Assembly: GCF_914767665.1 (NCBI RefSeq)
Contig: NC_059508.1
Location: 26,101,501-26,165,500, forward strand
Origin: Harmonia axyridis
Taxonomy: Eukaryota > Arthropoda > Insecta > Coleoptera > Coccinellidae
DNA: 64,000 bases
Direction of reading: 5' to 3'
The translations under genes and the position numbers were made by a program. The notes under the pieces were generated by a model that made no database searches, was not told the origin of the DNA, and saw nothing but the letters and a program-made list of their open reading frames with translations. Positions 21,030 to 33,760 of the stretch are shown here, piece by piece. Numbering within the stretch: position 1 is the stretch's first letter; every line of letters begins with the position of its first letter.

Positions 21030-23590
21030 GTCGTGCATTTGTGATTACAGCAGCAATTGACCTCACCACGTGGGAGATTATAGCTACCTGCGTGACATCC
21101 GAGTCCAAGAAAATCAACAATGTGGAATGGCTTACTTGGATAATTGATCATTATACAGAAAGAATGAAGTAAGAACAGTTCCTTATACCAAAGTGGTTTC
21201 CTTAGACCCGTGTGTCAAGCTTTCGTCCCTGTGCAATACGATGAAAAGTGTTAGAATGAGAAACATTGAAGAAAATAACAAACGAATGAAATCAACAACA
21301 GAAGTCAGTCGTGCATTTGTGGTTACAGCAGCAATTGACCGTACCACGTGGGAGATTATAGCTACCTGCGTGACATCCGAGTCCAAGAAAATCAACAATG
21401 TGGAATGGCTTACTTGGATAATTGTTCATTAAACAAAAAGAAGGGAATAAGAACAGTCCCTTATACCAAAGTGGTTTCCTTAGACACGCGTGCCAAGCTT
21501 TCGTCTCTGTGCTATACGATGAAAAGTGTTAGAATGAGAAACATTGAAGAAAATAACAAACGAATGAAATCAACAACAGAAGTCAGTCGTGCATTTGTGG
21601 TTACAGCAGCAATTGACCTTACCACTTGGGAGATTACAGCTACCTGCGTGACATCCGAGCCCAAGAAAATGAACAATGTGGAACGGCTTACTTGGATAAA
21701 TGTTCATTAAACAAAAAGAAGGGAATAAGAACAGTCCCTTATACCAAAGTGGTTTCCTTAGACACGTGTGTAAAGCTTTCATCCCTCAGCAATACGACAA
21801 AAAGTGTTAGAGTAAGAAACATTGAAGGAAATAACAAACGAATGAAATCAACAACAGAAGTCAACCGACAATTGCCTTATACCAAAGTGGTTTCCTTAGA
21901 CACGTGTGTCAAGCTTTCGTCCCTGTGCAATACGATGAAAAGTGTTAGAATGAGAAACATTGAAGAAAATAACAAACGAATGAAATCAACAACAGAAGTC
22001 AGTCGTGCATTTGTGGTTACAGCAGCAATTGACCTTACCTCGTGGGAGATTATAGCTACCTGCGTGACATCCGAGTCCAAGAAAATCAACAATGTGGAAT
22101 GGCTTACTTGGATAATTGTTCATTAAACAAAAAGAAGGGAATAAGAACAGTCCCTTATACCAAAGTGGTTTCCTTAGACACGCGTGTCAAGCTTTCGTCT
22201 CTGTGCAATACGATGAAAAGTGTTAGAATGAGAAACATTGAAGAAAATAACAAACGAATGAAATCAACAACAGAAGTCAGTCGTGCATTTGTGGTTACAG
22301 CAGCAATTGACCTTACCACGTGGGAGATTACAGCTACCTGCGTGACATCCGAGCCCAAGAAAATGAACAATGTGGAACGGCTTACTTGGATAATTGTTCA
22401 TTAAACAAAAAGAAGGGAATAAGAACAGTCCCTTATACCAAAGTGGTTTCCTCAGACACGTGTGTCAAGCTTTCGTCCCTGTGCAATACGATGAAAAATG
22501 TTAGAATGAGAAACATTAAAGGAAATAACAAACAAATGAAATCAACAACAGAAGTCAGTCGTGCATTTGTGGTTACAGCAGCAATTAACCTTACCACGTA
22601 AAAGATAATAGCTACCTGCGTGTCATCCGAGTCCAAGAAAATAAACAATGTGGAATGGCTCACTTGGATAATTGATCATTATTCAGAAAGAAGGGAATAA
22701 GAACAGTCCCTTATACCAATGTGGTTTCCATAGACACGTGTGTCAAGCTTTCGTCCCTGTGCAATACGATGAGAAGTGTTAGAATGAGAAACATTGAAGG
22801 AAATAACAAACAAATCAAATCAACAACAGAAGTCAGTCGTGCATTTGTGATTACAGCAGCAATTGACCTCACCACGTGGGAGATTATAGCTACCTGCGTG
22901 ACATCCGAGTCCAAGAAAATCAACAATGTGGAATGGCTTACTTGGATAATTGATCATTATACAGAAAGAATGAAGTAAGAACAGTTCCTTATACCAAAGT
23001 GGTTTCCTTAGACACGTGTGTCAAGCTTTCGTCCCTGTGCAATACGATGAAAAGTGTTAGAATGAGAAACATTGAAGAAAATAACAAACGAATGAAATCA
23101 ACAACAGAAGTCAGTCGTGCATTTGTGGTTACAGCAGCAATTGACCGTACCACGTGGGAGATTATAGCTACCTGCGTGACATCCGAGTCCAAGAAAATCA
23201 ACAATGTGGAATGGCTTACTTGGATAATTGTTCATTAAACAAAAAGAAGGGAATAAGAACAGTCCCTTATACCAAAGTGGTTTCCTTAGACACGCGTGTC
23301 AAGCTTTCGTCTCTGTGCTATACGATGAAAAGTGTTAGAATGAGAAACATTGAAGAAAATAACAAACGAATGAAATCAACAACACAAGTCAGTCGTGCAT
23401 TTGTGGTTACAGCAGCAATTGACCTTACCACGTGGGAGATTACAGCTACCTGCGTGACATCCGAGCCCAAGAAAATGAACAATGTGGAACGGCTTACTTG
23501 GATAAATGTTCATTAAACAAAAAGAAGGGAATAAGAACAGTCCCTTATACCAAAGTGGTTTCCTCAGACACGTGTGTCAAGCTTTCGTCC
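21030..23590 (-). repeat. Block R, copy 1 (~2.56 kb)
   Basis: Matches 25,058-27,618 at a constant offset of 4,028 bp. It contains, left to right, a GACCGTACCACG unit, a CTATACGATG unit, the half-unit element (21,677-22,092), a plain unit, a G unit, FY, ITN, another GACCGTACCACG unit and a CTATACGATG unit. In reverse reading this gives the ITN-FY-G order also found in segment C. Confidence 0.88.
21677..22092 (-). repeat. Unit plus 138-bp half-unit, copy 2
   Basis: Anchors 21,676 and 22,092 are 416 bp apart. The junction CAACCGACAATTGCC is at about 21,863-21,877. The extra element is half the 278-bp period and keeps the composite-family CTCAGCAATACG variant. Confidence 0.88.
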
Positions 23591-23592
23591 CT

Positions 23593-24592
23593 GTGCAATA
23601 CGATGAAAAGTGTTAGAATGAGAAACATTGAAGTAAATAACAAACAAATGAAATCAACAACAGAAGTCAGTCGTGCATTTGTGGTTACAGCAGCAATTGA
23701 CCTTACCACGTAAAAGATAATAGCTACCTGCGTGTCATCCGAGTCCAAGAAAATCAACAGTGTGGAATGGCTTACTTGGATAATTGATCATCATACAGAA
23801 AGAAGGGAATAAGAACAGTCCCTTATACCAATGTGGTTTCCATAGACACGTGTGTCAAGCTTTCGTCCCTGTGCAATACGATGAGAAGTGTTAGAATGAG
23901 TAACATTGAAGGAAATTACAAACAAATGAAATCAACAACAGAAGTCAGCCGTCCAATTGTGGTTACAGCAGCAATTGACCTTACCACGTGGGAGTATAGC
24001 TACCCGCGTGTCATCCGAGTCCAAGAAAATCAACAATGTGGAATGGCCTACTTGGATAATTGTTCATTTAACAAAAAGAAGGGAATAAGAACAGTCCCTT
24101 ATACCAAAGTGGTTTCCTTAGACACCTGCGTCAAGCTTTCGTTCCTGTGCAATACGATGAAAAGTGTAAGAATGAGAAACATAGAAGGAAATAACAAACA
24201 AATGAAATCAACAACATAAGTCAGTCGTGCATTTGTGGTTACAGCAGCAATAGACCTTACCACGTGGGAGATTATAGCTACCTGCGTGACATCCGAGTCC
24301 AAGAAAATCAACAATGTGGAATGGCTTACTTGGATAATTGTTCATTAAACCAAACGAAGGGAATAAGAACAGTCCCTTATACCAAAGTGGTTTCCTTAGA
24401 CACGCGTGTCAAGCTTTCGTCCCTGTGCAATACGACGAAAAGTGTTAGAATGAGAAACATTGAAGGAAATAACAAAAAAATGAAATCAACATTAGAAGTC
24501 AGTCGTGCATTTGTGGTTACAGCAGCAATTGACCTTACCACGTGGGAGATTATAGCTACCTGCGTGACATCCGAGTCCAAGATAATCAACAA
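23593..24592 (-). repeat. Units linking blocks R1 and R2
   Basis: Contains a 276-bp R-type unit (23,761-24,036), a GACACAGGTGTC-type unit with CATAAGTCAG and CAATAGACC changes (24,037-24,314), and an N unit with AAATAACAAAAAAATG (24,315-24,592). The stretch from about 23,600 to 24,310 matches 29,990-30,700 at an offset of 6,390 bp. Confidence 0.8.
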
Positions 24593-24979
24593 TGTGGAAT
24601 GGCTTACTTGGATAATTGTTCATTAAACATAAAGAAGGGAATAAGAACAGTCCCTTATACCAAAGTGGTTTCCTTAGACACCTGCGTCAAGCCTTCGTTC
24701 CTGTGCAATACGATGAAAAGTGTAAGAATGAGAAACATAGAAGGAAATAACAAACAAATGAAATCAACAACAGAAGTCAGTCGTGCATTTGTGGTTACAG
24801 CAGCAATTGACCTTACCACGTGGGAGATTATAGCTACCTGCGTGACATCCGAGTCCAAGAAAATCAACAATGTGGAATGGCTTACTTGGATAATTGTTCA
24901 TTAAACAAAACGAAGGGAATAAGAACAGTCCCTTATACCAAAGTGGTTTCCTTAGACACGCGTGTCAAGCTTTCGTCCC

Positions 24980-27618
24980 TGTGCAATACGACGAAAAGTG
25001 TTAGAATGAGAAACATAGAAGGAAATAACAAACAAATGAAATCAACGACAGAAGTCAGTCGTGCATTTGTGATTACAGCAGCAATTGACCTCACCACGTG
25101 GGAGATTATAGCTACCTGCGTGACATCCGAGTCCAAGAAAATCAACAATGTGGAATGGCTTACTTGGATAATTGATCATTATACAGAAAGAATGAAGTAA
25201 GAACAGTTCCTTATACCAAAGTGGTTTCCTTAGACCCGTGTGTCAAGCTTTCGTCCCTGTGCAATACGATGAAAAGTGTTAGAATGAGAAACATTGAAGA
25301 AAATAACAAACGAATGAAATCAACAGCAGAAGTCAGTCGTGCATTTGTGGTTACAGCAGCAATTGACCGTACCACGTGGGAGATTATAGCTACCTGCGTG
25401 ACATCCGAGTCCAAGAAAATCAACAATGTGGAATGGCTTACTTGGATAATTGTTCATTAAACAAAAAGAAGGGAATAAGAACAGTCCCTTATACCAAAGT
25501 GGTTTCCTTAGACACGCGTGTCAAGCTTTCGTCTCTGTGCTATACGATGAAAAGTGTTAGAATGAGAAACATTGAAGAAAATAACAAACGAATGAAATCA
25601 ACAACAGAAGTCAGTCGTGCATTTGTGGTTACAGCAGCAATTGACCTTACCACGTGGGAGATTACAGCTACCTGCGTGACATCCGAGCCCAAGAAAATGA
25701 ACAATGTGGAACGGCTTACTTGGATAAATGTTCATTAAACAAAAAGAAGGGAATAAGAACAGTCCCTTATACCAAAGTGGTTTCCTTAGACACGTGTGTC
25801 AAGCTTTCATCCCTCAGCAATACGACAAAAAGTGTTAGAGTAAGAAACATTGAAGGAAATAACAAACGAATGAAATCAACAACAGAAGTCAACCGACAAT
25901 TGCCTTATACCAAAGTGGTTTCCTTAGACACGTGTGTCAAGCTTTCGTCCCTGTGCAATACGATGAAAAGTGTTAGAATGAGAAACATTGAAGAAAATAA
26001 CAAACGAATGAAATCAACAACAGAAGTCAGTCGTGCATTTGTGGTTACAGCAGCAATTGACCTTACCACGTGGGAGATTATAGCTACCTGCGTGACATCC
26101 GAGTCCAAGAAAATCAACAATGTGGAATGGCTTACTTGGATAATTGTTCATTAAACAAAAAGAAGGGAATAAGAACAGTCCCTTATACCAAAGTGGTTTC
26201 CTTAGACACGCGTGTCAAGCTTTCGTCTCTGTGCAATACGATGAAAAGTGTTAGAATGAGAAACATTGAAGAAAATAACAAACGAATGAAATCAACAACA
26301 GAAGTCAGTCGTGCATTTGTGGTTACAGCAGCAATTGACCTTACCACGTGGGAGATTACAGCTACCTGCGTGACATCCGAGCCCAAGAAAATGAACAATG
26401 TGGAACGGCTTACTTGGATAATTGTTCATTAAACAAAAAGAAGGGAATAAGAACAGTCCCTTATACCAAAGTGGTTTCCTCAGACACGTGTGTCAAGCTT
26501 TCGTCCCTGTGCAATACGATGAAAAATGTTAGAATGAGAAACATTAAAGGAAATAACAAACAAATGAAATCAACAACAGAAGTCAGTCGTGCATTTGTGG
26601 TTACAGCAGCAATTAACCTTACCACGTAAAAGATAATAGCTACCTGCGTGTCATCCGAGTCCAAGAAAATCAACAATGTGGAATGGCTCACTTGGATAAT
26701 TGATCATTATACAGAAAGAAGGGAATAAGAACAGTCCCTTATACCAATGTGGTTTCCATAGACACGTGTGTCAAGCTTTCGTCCCTGTGCAATACGATGA
26801 GAAGTGTTAGAATGAGAAACATTGAAGGAAATAACAAACAAATCAAATCAACAACAGAAGTCTGTCGTGCATTTGTGATTACAGCAGCAATTGACCTCAC
26901 CACGTGGGAGATTATAGCTACCTGCGTGACATCCGAGTCCAAGAAAATCAACAATGTGGAATGGCTTACTTGGATAATTGATCATTATACAGAAAGAATG
27001 AAGTAAGAACAGTTCCTTATACCAAAGTGGTTTCCTTAGACACGTGTGTCAAGCTTTCGTCCCTGTGCAATACGATGAAAAGTGTTAGAATGAGAAACAT
27101 TGAAGAAAATAAGAAACGAATGAAATCAACAACAGAAGTCAGTCGTGCATTTGTGGTTACAGCAGCAATTGACCGTACCACGTGGGAGATTATAGCTACC
27201 TGCGTGACATCCGAGTCCAAGAAAATCAACAATGTGGAATGGCTTACTTGGATAATTGTTCATTAAACAAAAAGAAGGGAATAAGAACAGTCCCTTATAC
27301 CAAAGTGGTTTCCTTAGACACGCGTGTCAAGCTTTCGTCTCTGTGCTATACGATGAAAAGTGTCAGAATGAGAAACATTGAAGAAAATAACAAACGAATG
27401 AAATCAACAACACAAGTCAGTCGTGCATTTGTGGTTACAGCAGCAATTGACCTTACCACGTGGGAGATTACAGCTACCTGCGTGACATCCGAGCCCAAGA
27501 AAATGAACAATGTGGAACGGCTTACTTGGAAAAATGTTCATTAAACAAAAAGAAGGGAATAAGAACAGTCCCTTATACCAAAGTGGTTTCCTCAGACACT
27601 TGTGTCAAGCTTTCGTCC
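24980..27618 (-). repeat. Block R, copy 2
   Basis: Shares 25,058-27,618 with copy 1 (offset 4,028) and about 24,980-26,150 with copy 3 (offset 2,640), including the rare GACCCGTGTGTC change at 25,230 and 27,870. It is directly followed by copy 3. Near 27,090 it has AATAAGAAACG, a change shared with copy 3 but not copy 1, so copies 2 and 3 are the youngest pair. Confidence 0.88.
25705..26120 (-). repeat. Unit plus 138-bp half-unit, copy 3
   Basis: Part of block R copy 2; 416 bp between anchors, junction CAACCGACAATTGCC at about 25,891-25,905. Same structure as copies 2 and 4. Confidence 0.88.
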
Positions 27619-27619
27619 C

Positions 27620-29980
27620 TGTGCAATACGACGAAAAGTGTTAGAATGAGAAACATAGAAGGAAATAACAAACAAATGAAATCAACAACAGAAGTCAGTC
27701 GTGCATTTGTGATTACAGCAGCAATTGACCTCACCACGTGGGAGATTATAGCTACCTGCGTGACATCCGAGTCCAAGAAAATCAACAATGTGGAATGGCT
27801 TACTTGGATAATTGATCATTATACAGAAAGAATGAAGTAAGAACAGTTCCTTATACCAAAGTGGTTTCCTTAGACCCGTGTGTCAAGCTTTCGTCCCTGT
27901 GCAATACGATGAAAAGTGTTAGAATGAGAAACATTGAAGAAAATAACAAACGAATGAAATCAACAACAGAAGTCAGTCGTGCATTTGTGGTTACAGCAGC
28001 AATTGACCGTACCACGTGGGAGATTATAGCTACCTGCGTGACATCCGAGTCCAAGAAAATCAACAATGTGGAATGGCTTACTTGGATAATTGTTCATTAA
28101 ACAAAAAGAAGGGAATAAGAACAGTCCCTTATACCAAAGTGGTTTCCTTAGACACGCGTGTCAAGCTTTCGTCTCTGTGCTATACGATGAAAAGTGTTAG
28201 AATGGGAAACATTGAAGAAAATAACAAACGAATGAAATCAACAACAGAAGTCAGTCGTGCATTTGTGGTTACAGCAGTAATTGACCTTACCACGTGGGAG
28301 ATTACAGCTACCTGCGTGACATCCGAGCCCAAGAAAATGAACAATGTGGAACGGCTTACTTGGATAAATGTTCATTAAACAAAAAGAAGGGAATAAGAAC
28401 AGTCCCTTATACCAAAGTGGTTTCCTTAGACACGTGTGTCAAGCTTTCATCCCTCAGCAATACGACAAAAAGTGTTAGAGTAAGAAACATTGAAGGAAAT
28501 AACAAACGAATGAAATCAACAACAGAAGTCAACCGACAATTGCCTTATACCAAAGTGGTTTCCTTAGACACGTGTGTCAAGCTTTCGTCCCTGTGCAATA
28601 CGATGAAAAGTGTTAGAATGAGAAACATTGAAGAAAATAACAAACGAATGAAATCAACAACAGAAGTCAGTCGTGCATTTGTGGTTACAGCAGCAATTGA
28701 CCTTACCACGTGGGAGATTACAGCTACCTGCGTGACATCCGAGCCCAAGAAAATGAACAATGTGGAACGGCTTACTTGGATAATTGTTCATTAAACAAAA
28801 AGAAGGGAATAAGAACAGTCCCTTATACCAAAGTGGTTTCCTCAGACACGTGTGTCAAGCTTTCGTCCCTGTGCAATACGATGAAAAATGTTAGAATGAG
28901 AAACATTAAAGGAAATAACAAACAAATGAAATCAACAACAGAAGTCAGTCGTGCATTTGTGGTTACAGCAGCAATTAACCTTACCACGTAAAAGATAATA
29001 GCTACCTGCGTGTCATCCGAGTCCAAGAAAATCAACAATGTGGAATGGCTCACTTGGATAATTGATCATTATACAGAAAGAAGGGAATAAGAACAGTCCC
29101 TTATACCAATGTGGTTTCCATAGACACGTGTGTCAAGCTTTCGTCCCTGTGCAATACGATGAGAAGTGTTAGAATGAGAAACATTGAAGGAAATAACAAA
29201 CAAATCAAATCAACAACAGAAGTCAGTCGTGCATTTGTGATTACAGCAGCAATTGACCTCACCACGTGGGAGATTATAGCTACCTGCGTGACATCCGAGT
29301 CCAAGAAAATCAACAATGTGGAATGGCTTACTTGGATAATTGATCATTATACAGAAAGAATGAAGTAAGAACAGTTCCTTATACCAAAGTGGTTTCCTTA
29401 GACACGTGTGTCAAGCTTTCGTCCCTGTGCAATACGATGAAAAGTGTTAGAATGAGAAACATTGAAGAAAATAAGAAACGAATGAAATCAACAACAGAAG
29501 TCAGTCGTGCATTTGTGGTTACAGCAGCAATTGACCGTACCACGTGGGAGATTATAGCTACCTGCGTGACATCCGAGTCCAAGAAAATCAACAATGTGGA
29601 ATGGCTTACTTGGATAATTGTTCATTAAACAAAAAGAAGGGAATAAGAACAGTCCCTTATACCAAAGTGGTTTCCTTAGACACGCGTGTCAAGCTTTCGT
29701 CTCTGTGCTATACGATGAAAAGTGTTAGAATGAGAAACATTGAAGAAAATAACAAACGAATGAAATCAACAACACAAGTCAGTCGTGCATTTGTGGTTAC
29801 AGCAGCAATTGACCTTACCACGTGGGAGATTACAGCTACCTGCGTGACATCCGAGCCCAAGAAAATGAACAATGTGGAACGGCTTACTTGGAAAAATGTT
29901 CATTAAACAAAAAGAAGGGAATAAGAACAGTCCCTGATACCAAAGTGCTTTCCTCAGACACGTGTGTCAAGCTTTCGTCC
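27620..29980 (-). repeat. Block R, copy 3, one unit shorter
   Basis: Matches block R copy 2 at 2,640 bp up to about 28,680 and at 2,362 bp afterwards. The 278-bp change marks loss of one unit. The unit ending at 28,760 joins the left part of the plain unit at 25,905 to the G-type right part of the unit at 26,183. Confidence 0.86.
28345..28760 (-). repeat. Unit plus 138-bp half-unit, copy 4
   Basis: Part of block R copy 3; junction CAACCGACAATTGCC at about 28,531-28,545. The full unit next to the half-unit is the chimera left by the one-unit deletion of this block copy. Confidence 0.86.
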
Positions 29981-32650
29981 CTGTGCAATACGATGAAAAG
30001 TGTTAGAATGAGAAACATTGAAGTAAATAACAAACAAATGAAATCAACAACAGAAGTCAGTCGTGCATTTGTGGTTACAGCAGCAATTGACCTTACCACG
30101 TAAAAGATAATAGCTACCTGCGTGTCATCCGAGTCCAAGAAAACCAACAATGTGGAATGGCTTACTTGGATAATTGATCATCATACAGAAAGAAGGGAAT
30201 AAGAACAGTCCCTTATACCAATGTGGTTTCCATAGACACTTGTGTCAAGCTTTCGTCCCTGTGCAATACGATGAGAAGTGTTAGAATGAGTAACATTGAA
30301 GGAAATTACAAACAAATGAAATCAACAACAGAAGTCAGCCGTCCAATTGTGGTTACAGCAGCAATTGACCTTACCACGTGGGAGTATAGCTACCCGCGTG
30401 TCATCCGAGTCCAAGAAAATCAACAATGTTTAATGGCCTACTTGGATAATTGTTCATTAAACAAAAAGAAGGGAATAAGAACAGTCCCTTATACCAAAGT
30501 GGTTTCCTTAGACACCTGCGTCAAGCTTTCGTTCCTGTGCAATACGATGAAAAGTGTAAGAATGAGAAACATAGAAGGAAATAACAAACAAATGAAATCA
30601 ACAACAGAAGTCAGTCGTGCATTTGTGGTTACAGCAGCAATTGACCTTACCACGTGGGAGATTATAGCTACCTGCGTGACATCCGAGTCCAAGAAAATCA
30701 ACAATGTGGAATGGCTTACTTGGATAATTGTTCATTAAACATAAAGAAGGGAATAAGAACAGTCCCTTATACCAAAGTGGTTTCCTTAGACACCTGTGTC
30801 AAGCTTTCGTTCCTGTGCAATACGATGAAATGTGTTAGAATGAGAAACATAGAAGGAAATAACAAACAAATGAAATCAACAACAGAAGTCAGTCGTGCAT
30901 TTGTGGTTACAGCAGCAATTGACCTTACCACGTGGGAGATTATAGCTACCTGCTTGACATCCGAGTCCAAGAAAATCAACAATGTGGAATGGCTTACTTG
31001 GATAATTGATCATTATACAGAAAGAATGAAGTAAGAACAGTTCCTTATACCAAAGTGGTTTCCTTAGACACGTGTGTCAAGCTTTCGTCCCTGTGCAATA
31101 CGATGAAAAGTGTTAGAATGAGAAACATTGAAGAAAATAACAAATGAATGAAATCAACAACAGAAGTCAGTCGTGCATTTGTGGTTACAGCAGCAATTGA
31201 CCGTACCACGTGGGAGATTATAGCTACCTGCGTGACATCCGAGTCCAAGAAAATCAACAATGTGGAATGGCTTACTTGGATAATTGTTCATTAAACAAAA
31301 AGAAGGGAATAAGAACAGTCCCTTAAACCAAAGTGGTTTCCTTAGACACGCGTGTCAAGCTTTCGTCTCTGTGGTATACGATGAAAAGTGTTAGAATGAG
31401 AAACATTGAAGAAAATAACAAACGAATGAAATCAACAACAGAAGTCAGTCGTGCATTTGTGGTTACAGCAGCAATTGACCTTACCACGTGGGAGATTACA
31501 GCTACCTGCGTGACATCCGAGCCCAAGAAAATGAACAATGTGGAACGGCTTACTTGGATAAATGTTCATTATACAAAAAGAAGGGAATGAGAACAGTCCC
31601 TTATACCAAAGTGGTTTCCTCAGACACGTGTGTCAAGCTTTCGTCCCTGTGCAATACGATGAAAAATGTTAGAATGAGAAACATTTAAGGAAATAACAAA
31701 CAAATGAAATCAACAACAGAAGTCAGTCGTGCATTTGTGGTTACAGCAGCAATTGACCTTACCACGTAAAAGATAATAGCTACCTGCGTGTCATCCGAGT
31801 CCAAGAAAATCAACAATGTGGAATGGCTCACTTGGATAATTGATCATTATACAGAAAGAAGGGAATAAGAACAGTCCCTTATACCAATGTGGTTTCCATA
31901 GACACGTGTGTCAAGCTTTCGTCCCTGTGCAATACGATGAGAAGTGTTAGAATGAGAAACATTGAAGGAAATAGCAAACAAATCAAATCAACAACAGAAT
32001 ACAGTCGTGCATTTGTGATTACAGCAGCAATTGACCTTACCACGTGGGAGATTATAGCTACCTGCGTGACATCCGAGTCCAAGAAAATCAACAATGTGGA
32101 ACGGCTTACTTGGATAATTGTTCATTATACAGAAAGAATGAAGTAAGAACAGTCCCTTATACGAATGTGGTTTCCATAGACACGTGTGTCAAGCTCTCGT
32201 CCCTGTGCAATACGATGAAAAGTGTTAGAATGAGAAACATTGAAGAAAATAACAAACGAATGAAATCAACAACAGAAGTCAGTCGTGCATTTGTGGTTAC
32301 AGCAGCAATTGACCTTACCACGTGGGAGATTATAGCTACCTGCGTGACATCCGAGTCCAAGAAAATCAACAATGTGGAACGGCTTACTTGGATAATTGTT
32401 CATTAAACAAAAAGAATTGAATAAGAACAGTCCCTTATACCAAAAAGGTTTCCTTAGACACGTGTGTCAAGCTTTCGTATCTGTGCAATACGATGAAAAG
32501 TGTTAGAATGAGAAACATTGAAGTAAATAACAAACAAATGAAATCAACAACAGAAGTCAGTCGTGCATTTGTGGTTACAGCAGCAATTGACGTTACCACG
32601 TTACAGATTATAGATACCTGCGTGTCATCCGAGTCCAAGAAAATCAACAA
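29981..32650 (-). repeat. Units between blocks R3 and S1
   Basis: An FY unit, a 276-bp R-type unit (30,151-30,426, with TGTTTAATGG), two GACACAGGTGTC-type units, then plain, G, FY and ITN units (31,539-32,094) and two units with AAAGAATTGAATAAG tracts. Single-base oddities include GTGGTATACG (31,371) and AACAAATGAATG (31,140). Confidence 0.8.
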
Positions 32651-33760
32651 TGTGGAACGGCTTACTTGGATAATTGTTCATTAAACAAAAAGAATTGAAT
32701 AAGAACAGTCCCTTATACCAAAGTGGTTTCCTTAGACACGTGTGTCAAGCTTTCGTATCTGTGCAATACGATGAAAAGTGTTAGAATGAGAAACATTGAA
32801 GTAATTAACAAACAAATGAAATCAACAACAGAAGTCAGTCGTGCATTTGTGGTTACAGCAGCAATTGACCTTACCACGTTACAGATTATAGATACCTGCG
32901 TGTCATCCGAGTCCAAGAAAATCAACAATGTGGAATGGCTTACTTGGATAATTGATCATCATACAGAAAGAAGGGAATAAGAACAGTCCCTTATACCAAT
33001 GTGGTTTCCATAGACACGTGTGTCAAGCTTTCGTCCCTGTGCAATACGATGAGAAGTGTTAGAATGAGTAACATTGAAGGAAATTACAAACAAATGAAAT
33101 CAACAACAGAAGTCAGCCGTCCAATTGTGGTTACAGCAGCAATTGACCTTACCACGTGGGAGTATAGCTACCCGCGTGTCATCCGAGTCCAAGAAAATCA
33201 ACAATGTGGAATGGCCTACTTGGATAATTGTTCATTAAACAAAAAGAAGGGAATAAGAACAGTCCCTTATACCAAAGTGGTTTCCTTAGATACCTGCGTC
33301 AAGCTTTCGTTCCTGTGCAATACGAATAAAAGTGTTAGAATGAGAAACATAGAAGGAAATAACAAACAAATGAAATCAACAACAGAAGTCAGTCGTGCAT
33401 TTGTGGTTACAGCAGCAATTGACCTTACCACGTGGGAGATTATAGCTACCTGCGTGACATCCGAGTCCAAGAAAATCAACAATGTGGAATGGCTTACTTG
33501 GATAATTGTTCATTAAACAAAACGAAGGGAATAAGAACAGTCCCTTATACCAAAGTGGTTTCCTTAGACACGCGTGTCAAGCTTTCGTCCCTGTGCAATA
33601 CGACGAAAAGTGTTAGAATGAGAAACATTGAAGGAAATAACAAACAAATGAAATCAACATTAGAAGTCAGTCGTGCATTTGTGGTTACAGCAGCAATTGA
33701 CCTTACCACGTGGGAGATTATAGCTACCTGCGTGACATCCGAGTCCAAGAAAATCAACAA
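32651..33760 (-). repeat. Four-unit block S, copy 1 (1,110 bp)
   Basis: Order left to right: CN unit (278), R-type unit with two-base deletion (276), GACACAGGTGTC/GATACCTGCGTC unit (278) and N unit (278), total 1,110 bp. The same order and lengths recur at 34,872, 37,372 and 40,414. Copy 1 has private changes GAAGTAATTAAC and CGAATAAAAG. Confidence 0.88.

Noticed and set aside
20236..22126. 120- to 166-codon frames as a conserved gene family in segment B
   Set aside because: The longer frames come from the half-unit junction or the two-base deletion, which restore frame by chance. The same protein-like text also occurs in the opposite orientation in A and C.
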